A stretch of 64,000 nucleotides of DNA from Pseudomonas orientalis (GCF_001439815.1 NZ_JYLM01000009.1:124001-188000), one strand, 5' to 3'. Shown: positions 48,289 to 57,827, counted from the stretch's first letter. Translations and numbers: made by a program. Notes: generated by a model from the sequence alone, not told the origin.

Positions 48289-48549
48289 ATGTCCTCTTTT
48301 GCTGAAATGATCGAAAACATCACCCCGGATATCTATGAGAGCCTCAAGCTCGCCGTGGAAATCGGCAAGTGGTCCGACGGCCGCAAGCTCAGCGCCGAAC
48401 AGCGCGAGCTGTCGTTGCAGGCGATGATCGCCTGGGAACTGCAGAACCTGCCCGAGGACCAGCGCACCGGCTATATGGGGCCGCAGGAATGCGCGTCGAA
48501 ATCGGCACCGGTGCCAAACATCCTGTTCAAGTCGGATGCGATCCATTGA
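48289..48549 (+). CDS. YeaC-like (DUF1315) protein
   Basis: 86 residues. MSSFAEMIENITPDIYESLK and WSDGRKLSAEQRELSLQAMI are typical of the YeaC/DUF1315 family. Soluble, function unknown. AAGGAAGAG precedes the ATG at 48289, 14 bp after the rhomboid stop. Its stop overlaps the likely TTG start of the next gene, consistent with one transcript from nadK. Confidence 0.85.
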   Translation: MSSFAEMIENITPDIYESLKLAVEIGKWSDGRKLSAEQRELSLQAMIAWELQNLPEDQRTGYMGPQECASKSAPVPNILFKSDAIH

Positions 48550-49376
48550 TTGAAATCGGTCGCGGTGCAGTCAGCAAAATGTCGGCGAAACTCGGTGAGC
48601 CGACCGTTCAATACGCGTTTCGCCTGGGTGATACCGAAGTGCCGGTCAACCCTTTGATCGGTACCCATATTCGCCTGGAATACCTCGGTGCCATTCATTG
48701 CAGCCATTGCGGCCGCAAGACCAAAAACAGCTTCAGCCAGGGTTATTGCTACCCGTGCATGACCAAGCTGGCCCAGTGTGATTTGTGCATCATGAGCCCC
48801 GAGCGTTGCCATTACGACGCCGGTACCTGCCGCGATCCGGGCTGGGGCGAAACGTTCTGCATGACCGACCATGTGGTGTACCTGGCCAACTCGTCGGGGA
48901 TCAAGGTCGGCATCACCCGCGCTACGCAGTTGCCGACCCGCTGGCTCGACCAGGGCGCCAGCCAGGCGCTGCCGATCATGCGCGTGGCCACGCGCCAGCA
49001 GTCGGGTTTTGTCGAAGACCTGTTTCGCAGCCAGGTCGCCGACAAGACCAACTGGCGTGCGCTGCTCAAGGGCGACGCGCAGTCCGTCGACCTCAAGCAG
49101 GTACGCGATGAACTGTTCGCCGCCTGCGCCGAAGGCTTGCTGGGTTTGCAGGAACGCTTTGGCCTGCAGGCCATCCAAACCATTGCCGACGTCGAGCCGA
49201 TCGAGATCCGCTACCCGGTCGAGCAGTATCCGGCCAAGATCGTCAGCTTCAACCTGGACAAGAATCCGATTGCCGAAGGTACGCTGCTGGGAATCAAGGG
49301 CCAATACCTGATCTTCGACACCGGTGTGATCAATATTCGTAAATACACGGCCTACCAGCTCGCCGTGCATCAGTAG
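48546..49376 (+). CDS. DUF2797 family zinc-ribbon-like protein
   Basis: 276 residues from a TTG at 48546 that overlaps the upstream TGA as TTGA. Homologues, as I remember them, begin IEIGRG, which supports this start; an in-frame ATG at 48489 would overlap YeaC by 61 bp and has its AGGA directly abutting. Three Cys/His clusters are visible: CSHCGRK, CYPCMTKLAQCDLC and CHYDAGTC, probably zinc sites. The middle (VYLANSSGIKVGITR) resembles a GIY-YIG-like strand pattern. Function unknown. pepN follows 13 bp later. Confidence 0.8.
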   Translation: MIEIGRGAVSKMSAKLGEPTVQYAFRLGDTEVPVNPLIGTHIRLEYLGAIHCSHCGRKTKNSFSQGYCYPCMTKLAQCDLCIMSPERCHYDAGTCRDPGWGETFCMTDHVVYLANSSGIKVGITRATQLPTRWLDQGASQALPIMRVATRQQSGFVEDLFRSQVADKTNWRALLKGDAQSVDLKQVRDELFAACAEGLLGLQERFGLQAIQTIADVEPIEIRYPVEQYPAKIVSFNLDKNPIAEGTLLGIKGQYLIFDTGVINIRKYTAYQLAVHQ

Positions 49377-49389
49377 AAGGATGCCACCC

Positions 49390-52047
49390 ATGCGCACCGA
49401 ACAACCGAAGATGATTTACCTGAAGGATTATCAGGCGCCGGACTACCTGATCGACGAGACGCACCTGACCTTCGAGTTGTTCGAGGACCATAGCCTGGTC
49501 CACGCGCAGCTGGTGATGCGCCGCAACCCCGAGCGAGGCGCCGGTTTGCCGCCCTTGGTACTCGATGGCCAGCAACTGGAGCTGTTGAGTGTCAACCTGG
49601 CCGACCAGCCGCTGACGGACGCCGATTACCAACTGACTGACAGCCACCTGACCGTGCAGCCCAGGAGTGAGACCTTCACCCTCGACACCACGGTCAAGAT
49701 CCATCCGGAAACCAACACCGCCCTGGAAGGCCTGTACAAATCCGGCGGCATGTTCTGCACCCAGTGCGAGGCCGAGGGTTTTCGCAAGATCACTTACTAC
49801 CTCGACCGTCCCGACGTGATGAGCGTGTTCACCACCACGGTGATCGCCGAGCAGCACCGCTATCCGGTACTGCTGTCCAACGGCAACCCGATTGCCAGCG
49901 GCCCCGGTGAAGACGGTCGGCACTGGGCGACCTGGGAAGACCCGTTCAAGAAACCCGCCTACCTGTTCGCCCTGGTGGCCGGTGACCTGTGGTGTGTCGA
50001 AGACAGCTTCACCACCATGACTGACCGCGAAGTCGCATTGCGCATCTACGTCGAGCCGGAAAACATCGACAAGTGCCAGCACGCCATGACCAGCCTGAAA
50101 AAATCCATGCGCTGGGATGAACAAACCTACGGCCGTGAGTACGACCTCGATATCTTCATGATCGTGGCGGTGAACGACTTCAATATGGGCGCCATGGAGA
50201 ACAAGGGCCTTAATATCTTCAACTCCAGCGCCGTGCTGGCCCGCGCCGAAACCGCCACCGACGCCGCGCATCAGCGCGTCGAGGCCATCGTCGCCCACGA
50301 ATACTTCCACAACTGGTCGGGCAACCGCGTGACCTGCCGCGACTGGTTCCAGTTGTCGCTCAAGGAAGGCTTCACCGTGTTCCGCGACTCGGGCTTCTCC
50401 GCCGACATGAACTCGGCCACGGTCAAGCGCATCCAGGACGTGGCATACCTGCGTACGCATCAATTCGCCGAGGATGCCGGGCCGATGGCCCACGCGGTGC
50501 GCCCGGACAGCTTTATCGAGATCTCCAACTTCTACACCCTGACGGTGTACGAAAAGGGCTCGGAAGTGGTCGGCATGCTGCACACCTTGCTCGGCGCCGA
50601 GGGCTTTCGCAAAGGCAGCGACCTGTATTTCGAGCGCCATGACGGCCAGGCAGTGACCTGCGACGATTTCATCAAGGCCATGGAAGATGCCAACGGCGTC
50701 GACCTCACCCAGTTCAAACGCTGGTACAGCCAGGCCGGCACGCCGCGTTTGGCGGTGAGCGAGTCCTACGACGCAGCGGCCAAAACCTACAGCCTGACGT
50801 TCCGCCAGAGCTGCCCGCCGACCCCGGACAAGGTGGAAAAACTGCCGTTCGTGATTCCGGTCGAGCTGGGCCTGCTGGACGCCACGGGCGCCGGAATCGC
50901 CCTGCGCCTTGCCGGCGAAGCGACGGCCGGCGCTACCTCCCGAGTGATTTCGGTGACTGAGGCCGAGCAGACCTTCACCTTCGTCGACGTCGCGGAAAAA
51001 CCCTTGCCGTCATTGTTGCGTGGTTTTTCAGCGCCGGTGAAACTGAGCTTCCCGTATGACCGCGACCAACTGATGTTCCTGATGCAGCACGACAGCGACG
51101 GATTCAACCGCTGGGATGCCGGCCAGCAACTGTCGGTGCAGGTGTTGCAGGAACTGATCGGCCAGCATCAGGCAGGCCAGCCACTGAAGCTCGATCAACG
51201 CCTGATCGACGCATTGTGCACCGTGCTGAGCGACGAAAGCCTGGACCAGGCCATGGTCGCCGAAATGCTCTCGCTGCCGAGCGAAGCCTACCTGACCGAA
51301 ATCAGCGAGGTGGCGGATGTGGAGGCCATTCACGCTGCCCGTGAGTACGCCCGCAAGCAACTGGCCGATAACCTGTTCGAAGGCCTGTGGCTGCGCTACC
51401 AGGCCAACCGCGATCTGTCCCGGCAAACGCCGTACGTGGCGGAGGCCGAGCACTTTGCCCGGCGTGCCCTGCAGAACATCGCATTGTCGTACCTGATGCT
51501 CAGCGGCAAACCTGAAGTGCTGGCGGCGACACTGGATCAGTTCGACACCAGCGACAACATGACCGAGCGCTTGACGGCCCTGGCCGTGCTGGTGAACTCA
51601 CCGTTCGACGCGGAAAAAGCCCAGGCCCTGGCGGTGTTTGCCGAGAACTTCAAGGACAACCCGCTGGTCATGGACCAATGGTTCAGCGTGCAGGCCGGCA
51701 GCACCCTGCCGGGCGGGCTGGCGCGGGTCAAGGCGTTGATGGAGCATCCGGCGTTCACGATCAAGAACCCGAACAAGGTGCGCGCGCTGATCGGCGCCTT
51801 TGCCGGGCAGAACCTGATCAACTTCCACGCGGCGGATGGCTCGGGCTACCGTTTCCTGGCGGACCTGGTGATCCAGCTCAATACGCTGAACCCGCAGATC
51901 GCTTCGCGCCAATTGGCGCCCTTGACGCGCTGGCGTAAATACGACGCCGCACGCCAAGCGTTGATGAAGGCGCAGCTGGAGCGCATTCTTGGCTCGGGCG
52001 AACTGTCCAGCGATGTGTTCGAGGTGGTCAGCAAGAGCCTTGCCTGA
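49390..52047 (+). CDS. pepN: Aminopeptidase N (M1 family)
   Basis: 885 residues, family length. A zinc exopeptidase that removes N-terminal residues in the cytoplasm. The substrate-anchoring GAMENKG motif and the zinc site VAHEYFHNWSGN (His303, Glu304, His307) are intact; the third ligand Glu follows in LKEGFTVFRD. The ATG at 49390 has AGGA 9 nt upstream; the ATG at 49381 lies too close to it. Last gene of the nadK-pepN run; a REP element follows 30 bp after the stop. Confidence 0.95.
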   Translation: MRTEQPKMIYLKDYQAPDYLIDETHLTFELFEDHSLVHAQLVMRRNPERGAGLPPLVLDGQQLELLSVNLADQPLTDADYQLTDSHLTVQPRSETFTLDTTVKIHPETNTALEGLYKSGGMFCTQCEAEGFRKITYYLDRPDVMSVFTTTVIAEQHRYPVLLSNGNPIASGPGEDGRHWATWEDPFKKPAYLFALVAGDLWCVEDSFTTMTDREVALRIYVEPENIDKCQHAMTSLKKSMRWDEQTYGREYDLDIFMIVAVNDFNMGAMENKGLNIFNSSAVLARAETATDAAHQRVEAIVAHEYFHNWSGNRVTCRDWFQLSLKEGFTVFRDSGFSADMNSATVKRIQDVAYLRTHQFAEDAGPMAHAVRPDSFIEISNFYTLTVYEKGSEVVGMLHTLLGAEGFRKGSDLYFERHDGQAVTCDDFIKAMEDANGVDLTQFKRWYSQAGTPRLAVSESYDAAAKTYSLTFRQSCPPTPDKVEKLPFVIPVELGLLDATGAGIALRLAGEATAGATSRVISVTEAEQTFTFVDVAEKPLPSLLRGFSAPVKLSFPYDRDQLMFLMQHDSDGFNRWDAGQQLSVQVLQELIGQHQAGQPLKLDQRLIDALCTVLSDESLDQAMVAEMLSLPSEAYLTEISEVADVEAIHAAREYARKQLADNLFEGLWLRYQANRDLSRQTPYVAEAEHFARRALQNIALSYLMLSGKPEVLAATLDQFDTSDNMTERLTALAVLVNSPFDAEKAQALAVFAENFKDNPLVMDQWFSVQAGSTLPGGLARVKALMEHPAFTIKNPNKVRALIGAFAGQNLINFHAADGSGYRFLADLVIQLNTLNPQIASRQLAPLTRWRKYDAARQALMKAQLERILGSGELSSDVFEVVSKSLA

Positions 52048-52077
52048 CCTGGCCATCTTCCTGAAGGAGGGTGCCAA

Positions 52078-52101
52078 TGTGGGAGGGGGCTTGCCCCCGA
52101 T
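52078..52101. repeat. Single REP element after pepN
   Basis: One 24-bp arm (TGTGGGAGGGGGCTTGCCCC...) of the family seen as pairs at 44351, 59860 and 63544, here without its inverted partner. Confidence 0.85.
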
Positions 52102-52168
52102 GACGGCCTCAGGGCCGATCAGGATGCTGGATCAGACCGAGTACATATCCGTTTCTGCGGTAACGGCC

Positions 52169-52420
52169 ACTTGGGGTTCCGCCCTTACGGCGGCTCACTT
52201 TTGAAAAACGCAAAAGTAAGCAAAACGCTCTTGCCCCACCACTCGGCACCTCGCTCAGGCTCGGTGTGCCCTCTCTCCGGCTTGAATCCGTGGGCCGCCG
52301 CAATGGGCCATCCATGGCCCAGTGCGGCTAACCCGGCGTCCTGCCGGGTTACCCACGGATTCAAGCCTGCGTTCGGCCAGCGTGGTTTAACGGGGCGCTT
52401 AAGATCAAAAGCCAGATCAA
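52169..52420. repeat. Folded non-coding repeat element of unknown type
   Basis: No convincing gene. A perfect 14-bp inverted repeat (CTTGAATCCGTGGG 52281-52294 / CCCACGGATTCAAG 52352-52365) encloses two smaller hairpins: TGGGCCAT-CC-ATGGCCCA (52304-52321) and AACCCGGC-5-GCCGGGTT (52330-52350), giving a three-way-junction shape. A 7-bp pair ACTTTTG / CAAAAGT sits at 52197. I remember similar sequence as a multi-copy intergenic repeat in fluorescens-group genomes, but cannot check it. Confidence 0.6.
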
Positions 52421-52537
52421 GGTCAAGAGCGACTCGCTTCGCATCGTGGTTACGGTTGGGCGCTGCTGAGTTGTGTAGATAGTTATGGCTATCGGGAGCA
52501 AGCCCTAATGCCAGTCAGTTAAGCGTAGACCGCCCTC

Positions 52538-52637
52538 TGTAGGAGCGAGCTTGCTCGCGAAGAACGTCGACGATAACGCGTGCTTCCTGAATGAACGCGG
52601 TGCCTGTGAGTTTTTCGCGAGCAAGCTCGCTCCTACA
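52538..52637. repeat. REPIN copy C (100 bp)
   Basis: Same 100-bp unit and orientation as copy B. It shares the left flank AATGCCAGTCAGTTAAGCG with copy B, but the matching right flank is missing. Confidence 0.9.
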
Positions 52638-52685
52638 AGAAGCCAGGGCAAGCCCCCTTCCACATTGATCGGAACGGGATGCCGC

Positions 52686-53087
52686 TTATTGGGCAAGCGG
52701 CGTCAACACCTCGGCCTTGTCATCCAGCACCATCACCACCAGCAGCCTGGCGGGCCGGGTCTGGCTTGCGTTGCTTGATTCGAAGTGCCGCGAACCGGCG
52801 GGCTCGTAGAACGAATCGCCGGCCTTGTAGGTAATCGCCTTCTCATCGTTGACCCGTGACGTGATTTCGCCTTCCAGCACATACGCCACGGCCGTGCCGG
52901 TGTGGCTGTGGGGCACGGTGGCTTGGCCGGGAGCGTAGTCCACGGTTAGCATGATGGTTTTCTTGCCGGGCACGTTGGCCAAGGCGTGCTCCTGCAACAC
53001 CTTGAGCGTTTCCTCGTGGTACACAGGTTCCTGGGCGTAGGCATTGAGCGAGGCCAGTATCGAGGCAATGGCGAGCAGTCGTTTCAT
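52686..53087 (-). CDS. Exported cupin-domain protein
   Basis: 133 residues from the ATG at 53087, with GGAA upstream. A signal peptide (MKRLLAIASILASLNAYA) is followed by one cupin domain: motif 1 PHSHTGTAVAYVLEGEI and motif 2 YEPAGSRHFESSN supply the metal-binding His residues. Probably periplasmic. Substrate unknown. It lies 82 bp downstream of the MocR-type gene on the same strand and might be co-expressed with it. Confidence 0.82.
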   Translation of the reverse strand: MKRLLAIASILASLNAYAQEPVYHEETLKVLQEHALANVPGKKTIMLTVDYAPGQATVPHSHTGTAVAYVLEGEITSRVNDEKAITYKAGDSFYEPAGSRHFESSNASQTRPARLLVVMVLDDKAEVLTPLAQ

Positions 53088-53169
53088 GAGGGGTTCCACG
53101 TAGTTCGAGACCCGTTCACCCTACGCCTGGGGGCTTGGTCGACCAATGACCAATCCTGCGCAAAACCGC

Positions 53170-54603
53170 CTAGCCAATTTGCCGCAGAATGTCGCGGACC
53201 TTGTCCAGCGCCGGGTCGATATCGAGGGTTTCGATGGCGCCGAAGCCGAGAATCAGCCCCGTGCGTGGCGCAGTGTCGTGAAAAAACACATCCAGCGGGT
53301 ACAGACCCACCTGCGCCTTGCGCGCCAATTCCATCAGCAACGGAATATCCACCGGCACCTTGCACAGCGCGGCCAGATGGAACCCGGCCACCGTCGGCAC
53401 CGCCTCGAACCAGGGCGACAGGTCACCCGCCAGGCGCTGCAGGATCCGTTCGCGGCGCCCCGCGTATATGCTGTGGCAGCGGCGAATATGTTTGAGCAGA
53501 TAGCCTTCGCTGATGAACTTGGCCAGCGCCCATTGCGGCAGGGTCGAGCTGTGCTGGTCGGTCAGTTGCTTGGCCTTGAGTACCGCGCCATGGATCGCCG
53601 GCGGCAGCACCGCGTAGCCCAGGCGCAACTCGGGCAACAGGGTTTTGGAAAAGGTCCCGACGTAGGTCACCACGCCTCGTGTATCCATGCTTTGCAGGGA
53701 GTCGGTGGGGCGGCCTTCGTAGCGGAATTCACTGTCGTAGTCGTCTTCGATGATGATAGCGCCGAGGGCGATGGCGCGGTCGAGCAGGGCCTCGCGCCGC
53801 GCCAGGCTCATGGGCATGCCGAGGGGGAACTGGTGGGACGGCGTCACATAGATCAGGCGGGTGCCATCCGGGATCTGGTCGACCTGGATGCCTTGCGCAT
53901 CGACCGGTACGCTCGCGACCCTGGCGCCCATCGCCACGAACAACTGGCGCGCCGGGCTGTAGCCGGGGTCTTCCATGGCGACGATGCTGCCCGGCTCGAG
54001 GACCACGCGGGCGATCAGGTCCAGCGCTTGCTGGGCGCCATTGGTCACCACAATGTCAGCGGCGCGACCTTTCACCCCCCGGGAAAAAGCAATATGCCCG
54101 GCGATGGCCTCGCGCAGCGCCGGCAAGCCTTCCGGTTGGCTGTAGAAACCACTGTTCCGGGCGATGCGGCGCAACGCATCCAGGGTGCAGCGTCGCCATT
54201 CTTCCTGGGGAAACTGATTGCGCGTGGTGGCCCCGCCGATAAATTCGTAGCGCAGGATTTCGTCGCGGGCGGGATGGTGCATGGGCGAGGGGAGCGCCGC
54301 CCATTTTCCCAGGCTGGCGGCGCAGGCCAGGTCGGTGGCGGTCTGCACGCGGTCGGGCCGGGGTGCCCACGCATTGACGAAGGTGCCCCGGCCAATCCGG
54401 CCGACCAGCAGGCCTTCATATGTCAGGGTGGCATAGGTGTCCGACACGGTTTTGCGCGAGACCTCCAGTTGCTCGGCGAGCAGGCGGCTGGGCGGCAATT
54501 GCGCGCCGGCTGAAAGTCGCCCGCCGGTGATGGCTTCGCGCAGTTGCTGGTAAAGCTGGGCAGCCAGGTCCTTGCGGCCGTTGATGACGAGGTGCAGTTC
54601 CAT
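53170..54603 (-). CDS. MocR-type regulator (GntR HTH fused to aminotransferase-like domain)
   Basis: 477 residues. The N-terminal GntR winged helix (about 1-70; QLPPSRLLAEQLEVSRKTVSDTY) is fused to a fold-type-I PLP domain (about 110-477) with SNGAQQALDLIARV-like cofactor contacts, EDDYDSEFRYEGRP, and the PLP lysine in GTFSKTLLPELRLGY. Such proteins (PdxR, GabR, TauR) use PLP or a PLP-amine adduct as effector. The closest fit might be a PdxR-like role, but no pdx or gab genes are adjacent. The gene lies 69 bp downstream of the SDR gene's stop. Confidence 0.88.
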   Translation of the reverse strand: MELHLVINGRKDLAAQLYQQLREAITGGRLSAGAQLPPSRLLAEQLEVSRKTVSDTYATLTYEGLLVGRIGRGTFVNAWAPRPDRVQTATDLACAASLGKWAALPSPMHHPARDEILRYEFIGGATTRNQFPQEEWRRCTLDALRRIARNSGFYSQPEGLPALREAIAGHIAFSRGVKGRAADIVVTNGAQQALDLIARVVLEPGSIVAMEDPGYSPARQLFVAMGARVASVPVDAQGIQVDQIPDGTRLIYVTPSHQFPLGMPMSLARREALLDRAIALGAIIIEDDYDSEFRYEGRPTDSLQSMDTRGVVTYVGTFSKTLLPELRLGYAVLPPAIHGAVLKAKQLTDQHSSTLPQWALAKFISEGYLLKHIRRCHSIYAGRRERILQRLAGDLSPWFEAVPTVAGFHLAALCKVPVDIPLLMELARKAQVGLYPLDVFFHDTAPRTGLILGFGAIETLDIDPALDKVRDILRQIG

Positions 54604-54672
54604 GTTTCATCCCGGGACAGATCGATCTGCGCCAAGGTTACGCGCAAATCGATCTGAAAAAACCAGGCGGGA

Positions 54673-55440
54673 TCAGGACAGGAAGCCACCGTCCACATTC
54701 AACGACACCCCGGTGGTGTAACTGGACGCATCGCTGGCCAGGAACAACACGGCACCGGCCATTTCGCTGGGGTCGGCCACGCGCTTGAGCGGGATCTGCG
54801 CCAGGGCCATCTTCAGGATCGCGTCGTTCTTGACCAGCGCCGAGGCGAACTTGGTATCGGTCAGGCCCGGCAGCAGCGCGTTGCAACGGATGCCGAACGC
54901 GGCGCATTCCTTGGCGAACACCTTGGTCATGTTGATCACGGCGGCCTTGGTCACCGAATAGATGCCCTGGAATACACCCGGGGAGATGCCGTTGATCGAC
55001 GCGACGTTGATGATGCTGCCGCCGCCGTTGTCGCGCATCAGCTTTCCGGCTTCCACCGACATGAAGAAATAGCCGCGGATGTTCACATCGACGGTCTTCT
55101 GGAACGCACCGAGGTCGGTGTCCAGCACGTTGCAGAACTGCGGATTGGTCGCGGCGTTGTTGACCAGGATGTCCAGGCGGCCGAACTGTTCACGGATACC
55201 GGCGAACACCTGGGCGATCTGCTCCATTTCGCCGATATGGCAGGCTACCGCAGTGGCCTTGCCGCCGTCTGCGATGATCGCGTCGGCAACGTGCTGGCAG
55301 CCTTCCAGTTTGCGGCTCGAGACAATCACGTGGGCGCCTTGCTGGGCCAGCAACTTGGCGATGGCCTCGCCGATGCCACGGCTGGCGCCGGAAACGAAAG
55401 CAATCTTGCCGTCGAGGTCGAACAGGTGGGTCTTGGACAT
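54673..55440 (-). CDS. SDR family oxidoreductase
   Basis: 255 residues, classical short-chain dehydrogenase. The cofactor motif GASRGIG (18-24), NNAATNP, and the catalytic Ser148, Tyr161 and Lys165 (YSVTK) are intact; the C-terminal SYTTGVSLNVDGGFLS is typical. SDRs of this type next to an APH-fold kinase usually act on acyl-CoA or hydroxyacid catabolites. It follows the phosphotransferase gene by 22 bp, so the pair is one operon. Exact substrate unknown. Confidence 0.88.
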   Translation of the reverse strand: MSKTHLFDLDGKIAFVSGASRGIGEAIAKLLAQQGAHVIVSSRKLEGCQHVADAIIADGGKATAVACHIGEMEQIAQVFAGIREQFGRLDILVNNAATNPQFCNVLDTDLGAFQKTVDVNIRGYFFMSVEAGKLMRDNGGGSIINVASINGISPGVFQGIYSVTKAAVINMTKVFAKECAAFGIRCNALLPGLTDTKFASALVKNDAILKMALAQIPLKRVADPSEMAGAVLFLASDASSYTTGVSLNVDGGFLS

Positions 55441-55462
55441 GAGCGGTTCCTTGTGATTGTTA

Positions 55463-56530
55463 TCAGAGGGCGGATTTGCCGATGACCGACAGGCTCATCT
55501 GCTCCAGCAGCGTGTTCATGTGGATGAACTGGGCAAAGCGTTTGTCCTGGGTCTGGCCGTGGAAGAAGCGGTAATAGATCTGCTGCACGATGCCGGCCAG
55601 GCGGAACAGGCCGTAGGTGTAGTAGAAGTCGAAATTGTCGATCCGGATGCCTGAGCGCTCGGCATAGTAGTCGACGAACTGGCGGCGGGTGAGCATGCCG
55701 GGCGCATTGCTGGGCTGGCGACGCATCAACTGCACGGGGGCGGGGTCGGCGGCTTCGATCCAGTAGGCTAGGGTGTTGCCCAGGTCCATCAACGGGTCGC
55801 CGAGGGTGGTCAGTTCCCAGTCCAGCACACCGATGATCTGCATCGGGTTATGCGGGTCGAGGATCACGTTGTCGAAGCGGTAGTCGTTGTGCACGATGCT
55901 CGAGGTCGGGTGGTCGGCCGGCATCTTGTCGTTGAGCCAGGCGCGCACGGCTTCCCAACGGGGGGCATCGGGGGTCAGGGCTTTTTCGTAGCGCTCGCTC
56001 CAGCCACGGATCTGGCGTTCCACATAACCTTGCGGCCTGCCCAGGTCGGCCAGGCCGCAGGCGTTGTAGTCGACCTGATGCAGTTCGACGAACTTGTCGA
56101 TAAAGCTTTTGCACAGGGCTTCGGTGCGCGTCGGGTCCAGGCCCAGCTCGGCGGGCAGGTCCGAGCGCAGGATGATGCCGTTGACGCGCTCCATCACGTA
56201 GAACTCGGCGCCGATCACCGACTCATCGGTGCAATGCACGTAGGCCTTGGGGCAATAGGGAAAGCCGTCCTTGAGCTGATTGAGAATGCGGTATTCGCGG
56301 CCCATGTCGTGGGCGGATTTGGCCTTGTGGCCGAACGGCGGGCGACGCAATACGAATTCCTGATCCGGGTATTCCAGCAGATACGTCAGGTTCGATGCGC
56401 CGCCGGGAAACTGGCTGATCTTGACCGTGCCGTGCAGGCCGGGGATATGGGCCTTGAGATAGGGATCGATAAGGCTGGCATCAAGTTCTTCGCCGGGGCG
56501 AATCTGGGTCGATTGGTCGTTAAGCGCCAT
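55463..56530 (-). CDS. APH-fold phosphotransferase (acyl-CoA-dehydrogenase-associated type)
   Basis: 355 residues of the aminoglycoside-phosphotransferase fold. The catalytic loop is VHNDYRFDNVILD and the metal-binding motif LDWELTTLGDPLMDLG; the N-terminal FPGGASNLTYLLEYPDQEFVLRR portion (LRR with the nucleotide Lys/Arg) matches the ACAD10/11-like group. These kinases are thought to phosphorylate 4-hydroxyacyl substrates during fatty-acid or terpenoid breakdown. It begins the operon with the SDR gene. Antibiotic resistance is unlikely for this subgroup. Confidence 0.85.
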   Translation of the reverse strand: MALNDQSTQIRPGEELDASLIDPYLKAHIPGLHGTVKISQFPGGASNLTYLLEYPDQEFVLRRPPFGHKAKSAHDMGREYRILNQLKDGFPYCPKAYVHCTDESVIGAEFYVMERVNGIILRSDLPAELGLDPTRTEALCKSFIDKFVELHQVDYNACGLADLGRPQGYVERQIRGWSERYEKALTPDAPRWEAVRAWLNDKMPADHPTSSIVHNDYRFDNVILDPHNPMQIIGVLDWELTTLGDPLMDLGNTLAYWIEAADPAPVQLMRRQPSNAPGMLTRRQFVDYYAERSGIRIDNFDFYYTYGLFRLAGIVQQIYYRFFHGQTQDKRFAQFIHMNTLLEQMSLSVIGKSAL

Positions 56531-56659
56531 GCTTATCCCTTCTGCTTATTTTAAAGGCCTTGGACTATTGGCTAATCTAATGTGGGTCGCCGCCCAGCGA
56601 CAAGGTCGGGGCGGCTTTATAGGTCAGCGTGTTGAAGCAGGATCAGCGTGCCTGATCGG

Positions 56660-57613
56660 TCATTTATCGGGCGCCGGCAATGTTACCGGTGTAAGTACCG
56701 GGCGACCGGCGAAGTATTCCACCAGGTTGTCGGCGACCCGTTGCACAGTGTCGTGGGTAGCTTCCGGCGACAGGCCCGCCACATGGGAAGTCAGCACGGT
56801 ATTGCTCAGGCGCTTGAGTGCGTCAGGCACCTTGGGTTCGTCGTCGAATACGTCCAGCGCGGCGCCGCCGATGCGCCGCTGTTCCAGCGCAGCCACCAGG
56901 TCGGCGGTAACCACTACGCTGCCCCGGCCGATGTTGACCAGGAAGCCGTTCGGCCCCAAGGCGTCGAGGGCGTGGCGATCGATCAGGTGACGGGTGCCGG
57001 CGCCGCCGGGCGTGGCCAGGATCAGGAAGTCCGAGGTGCGCGCCAGTTCCACGGCGGTTGAACAGTAGGTGTAATCCACATCATCGCGAGGTTGACGGTT
57101 GTGATAACTCACCTCCATGCCAAAGCCCAGCGCCGCGCGCCTGGCGATCTCCAGGCCGACGGCGCCCAGCCCGAGAATGCCCAGTTGCTTGCCGCCCAGG
57201 GAAGGGCGCATCACTTTGGGCCATTCGTGGCGACGCACGGCGGCGTCCGTCTGGGGGATGCCGCGCACCAGCGACAGCAGCAACGCCATGGCATGGTCGG
57301 CCACCGACGGCGCGTTCACCCCTGCACCATTGGTTACCACGATTCCACGGTTGGCCGCTGCCTGTAGGTCCACATGCTCATAACCGGCACCGATCACGCA
57401 AATGATCTCCAGCAGCGGCAACGCGGCGATTTCTTCGGCCGACAGCCCCAGGGGCCCCCGGGTCAGTACGGCCTTGATCTGCCCGCCATGAGCCTTGATC
57501 GCCTGTGCGCGTTCAGCGGGCGTCGGCGCCAGGATCACGTGGAAATCATTGCTCTCGATGATTTGCAGGTATTCGTTGATGGTCTCAACCAGGACCAGAA
57601 CAGTGTTGGTCAT
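56660..57613 (-). CDS. D-isomer-specific 2-hydroxyacid dehydrogenase
   Basis: 317 residues. The NAD(P)-binding GILGLGAVGLEIARRA motif, substrate-binding NGAGVNAPSVADHAMAL, the catalytic Arg region VNIGRGSVVVTADLV, and the catalytic His in LTSHVAGLSPEA are present. Probably a glyoxylate/hydroxypyruvate or 2-ketogluconate reductase. The start at 57613 follows GGGAAG. It is 129 bp upstream of the phosphotransferase on the same strand, so linkage is uncertain. Confidence 0.9.
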   Translation of the reverse strand: MTNTVLVLVETINEYLQIIESNDFHVILAPTPAERAQAIKAHGGQIKAVLTRGPLGLSAEEIAALPLLEIICVIGAGYEHVDLQAAANRGIVVTNGAGVNAPSVADHAMALLLSLVRGIPQTDAAVRRHEWPKVMRPSLGGKQLGILGLGAVGLEIARRAALGFGMEVSYHNRQPRDDVDYTYCSTAVELARTSDFLILATPGGAGTRHLIDRHALDALGPNGFLVNIGRGSVVVTADLVAALEQRRIGGAALDVFDDEPKVPDALKRLSNTVLTSHVAGLSPEATHDTVQRVADNLVEYFAGRPVLTPVTLPAPDK

Positions 57614-57761
57614 CGCAAGGTTCTTCCCTAAATACTTGAGCGCATGAGTATGCGGGATTTGTCAGAAGGAGCGTAGGAACCTGTAGGAGCAGCAAACCCA
57701 CTCCTGAAGTATTTCAAAAACCGAGGTCTTGCTCCTTGTGAGTGCCGGGTGGCGGAGCAAT

Positions 57762-57785
57762 AAAAAAGCCCCGTCCATAACGGGC
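57762..57785 (-). terminator. Rho-independent terminator
   Basis: On the minus strand GCCCGT and ACGGGGC pair around a 5-nt loop with one bulged base, followed by TTTTTT. It lies about 45 bp after the stop of the exported protein at 57828. Confidence 0.65.
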
Positions 57786-57827
57786 GTGTGCGGGTTGTCC
57801 CCGACCTCGGCGCTTTGTTTATCGGTA

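Noticed and set aside
55463..56530. Aminoglycoside resistance gene
   Set aside because: The APH fold is present, but the sequence belongs to the catabolic ACAD-associated group and sits with an SDR gene.
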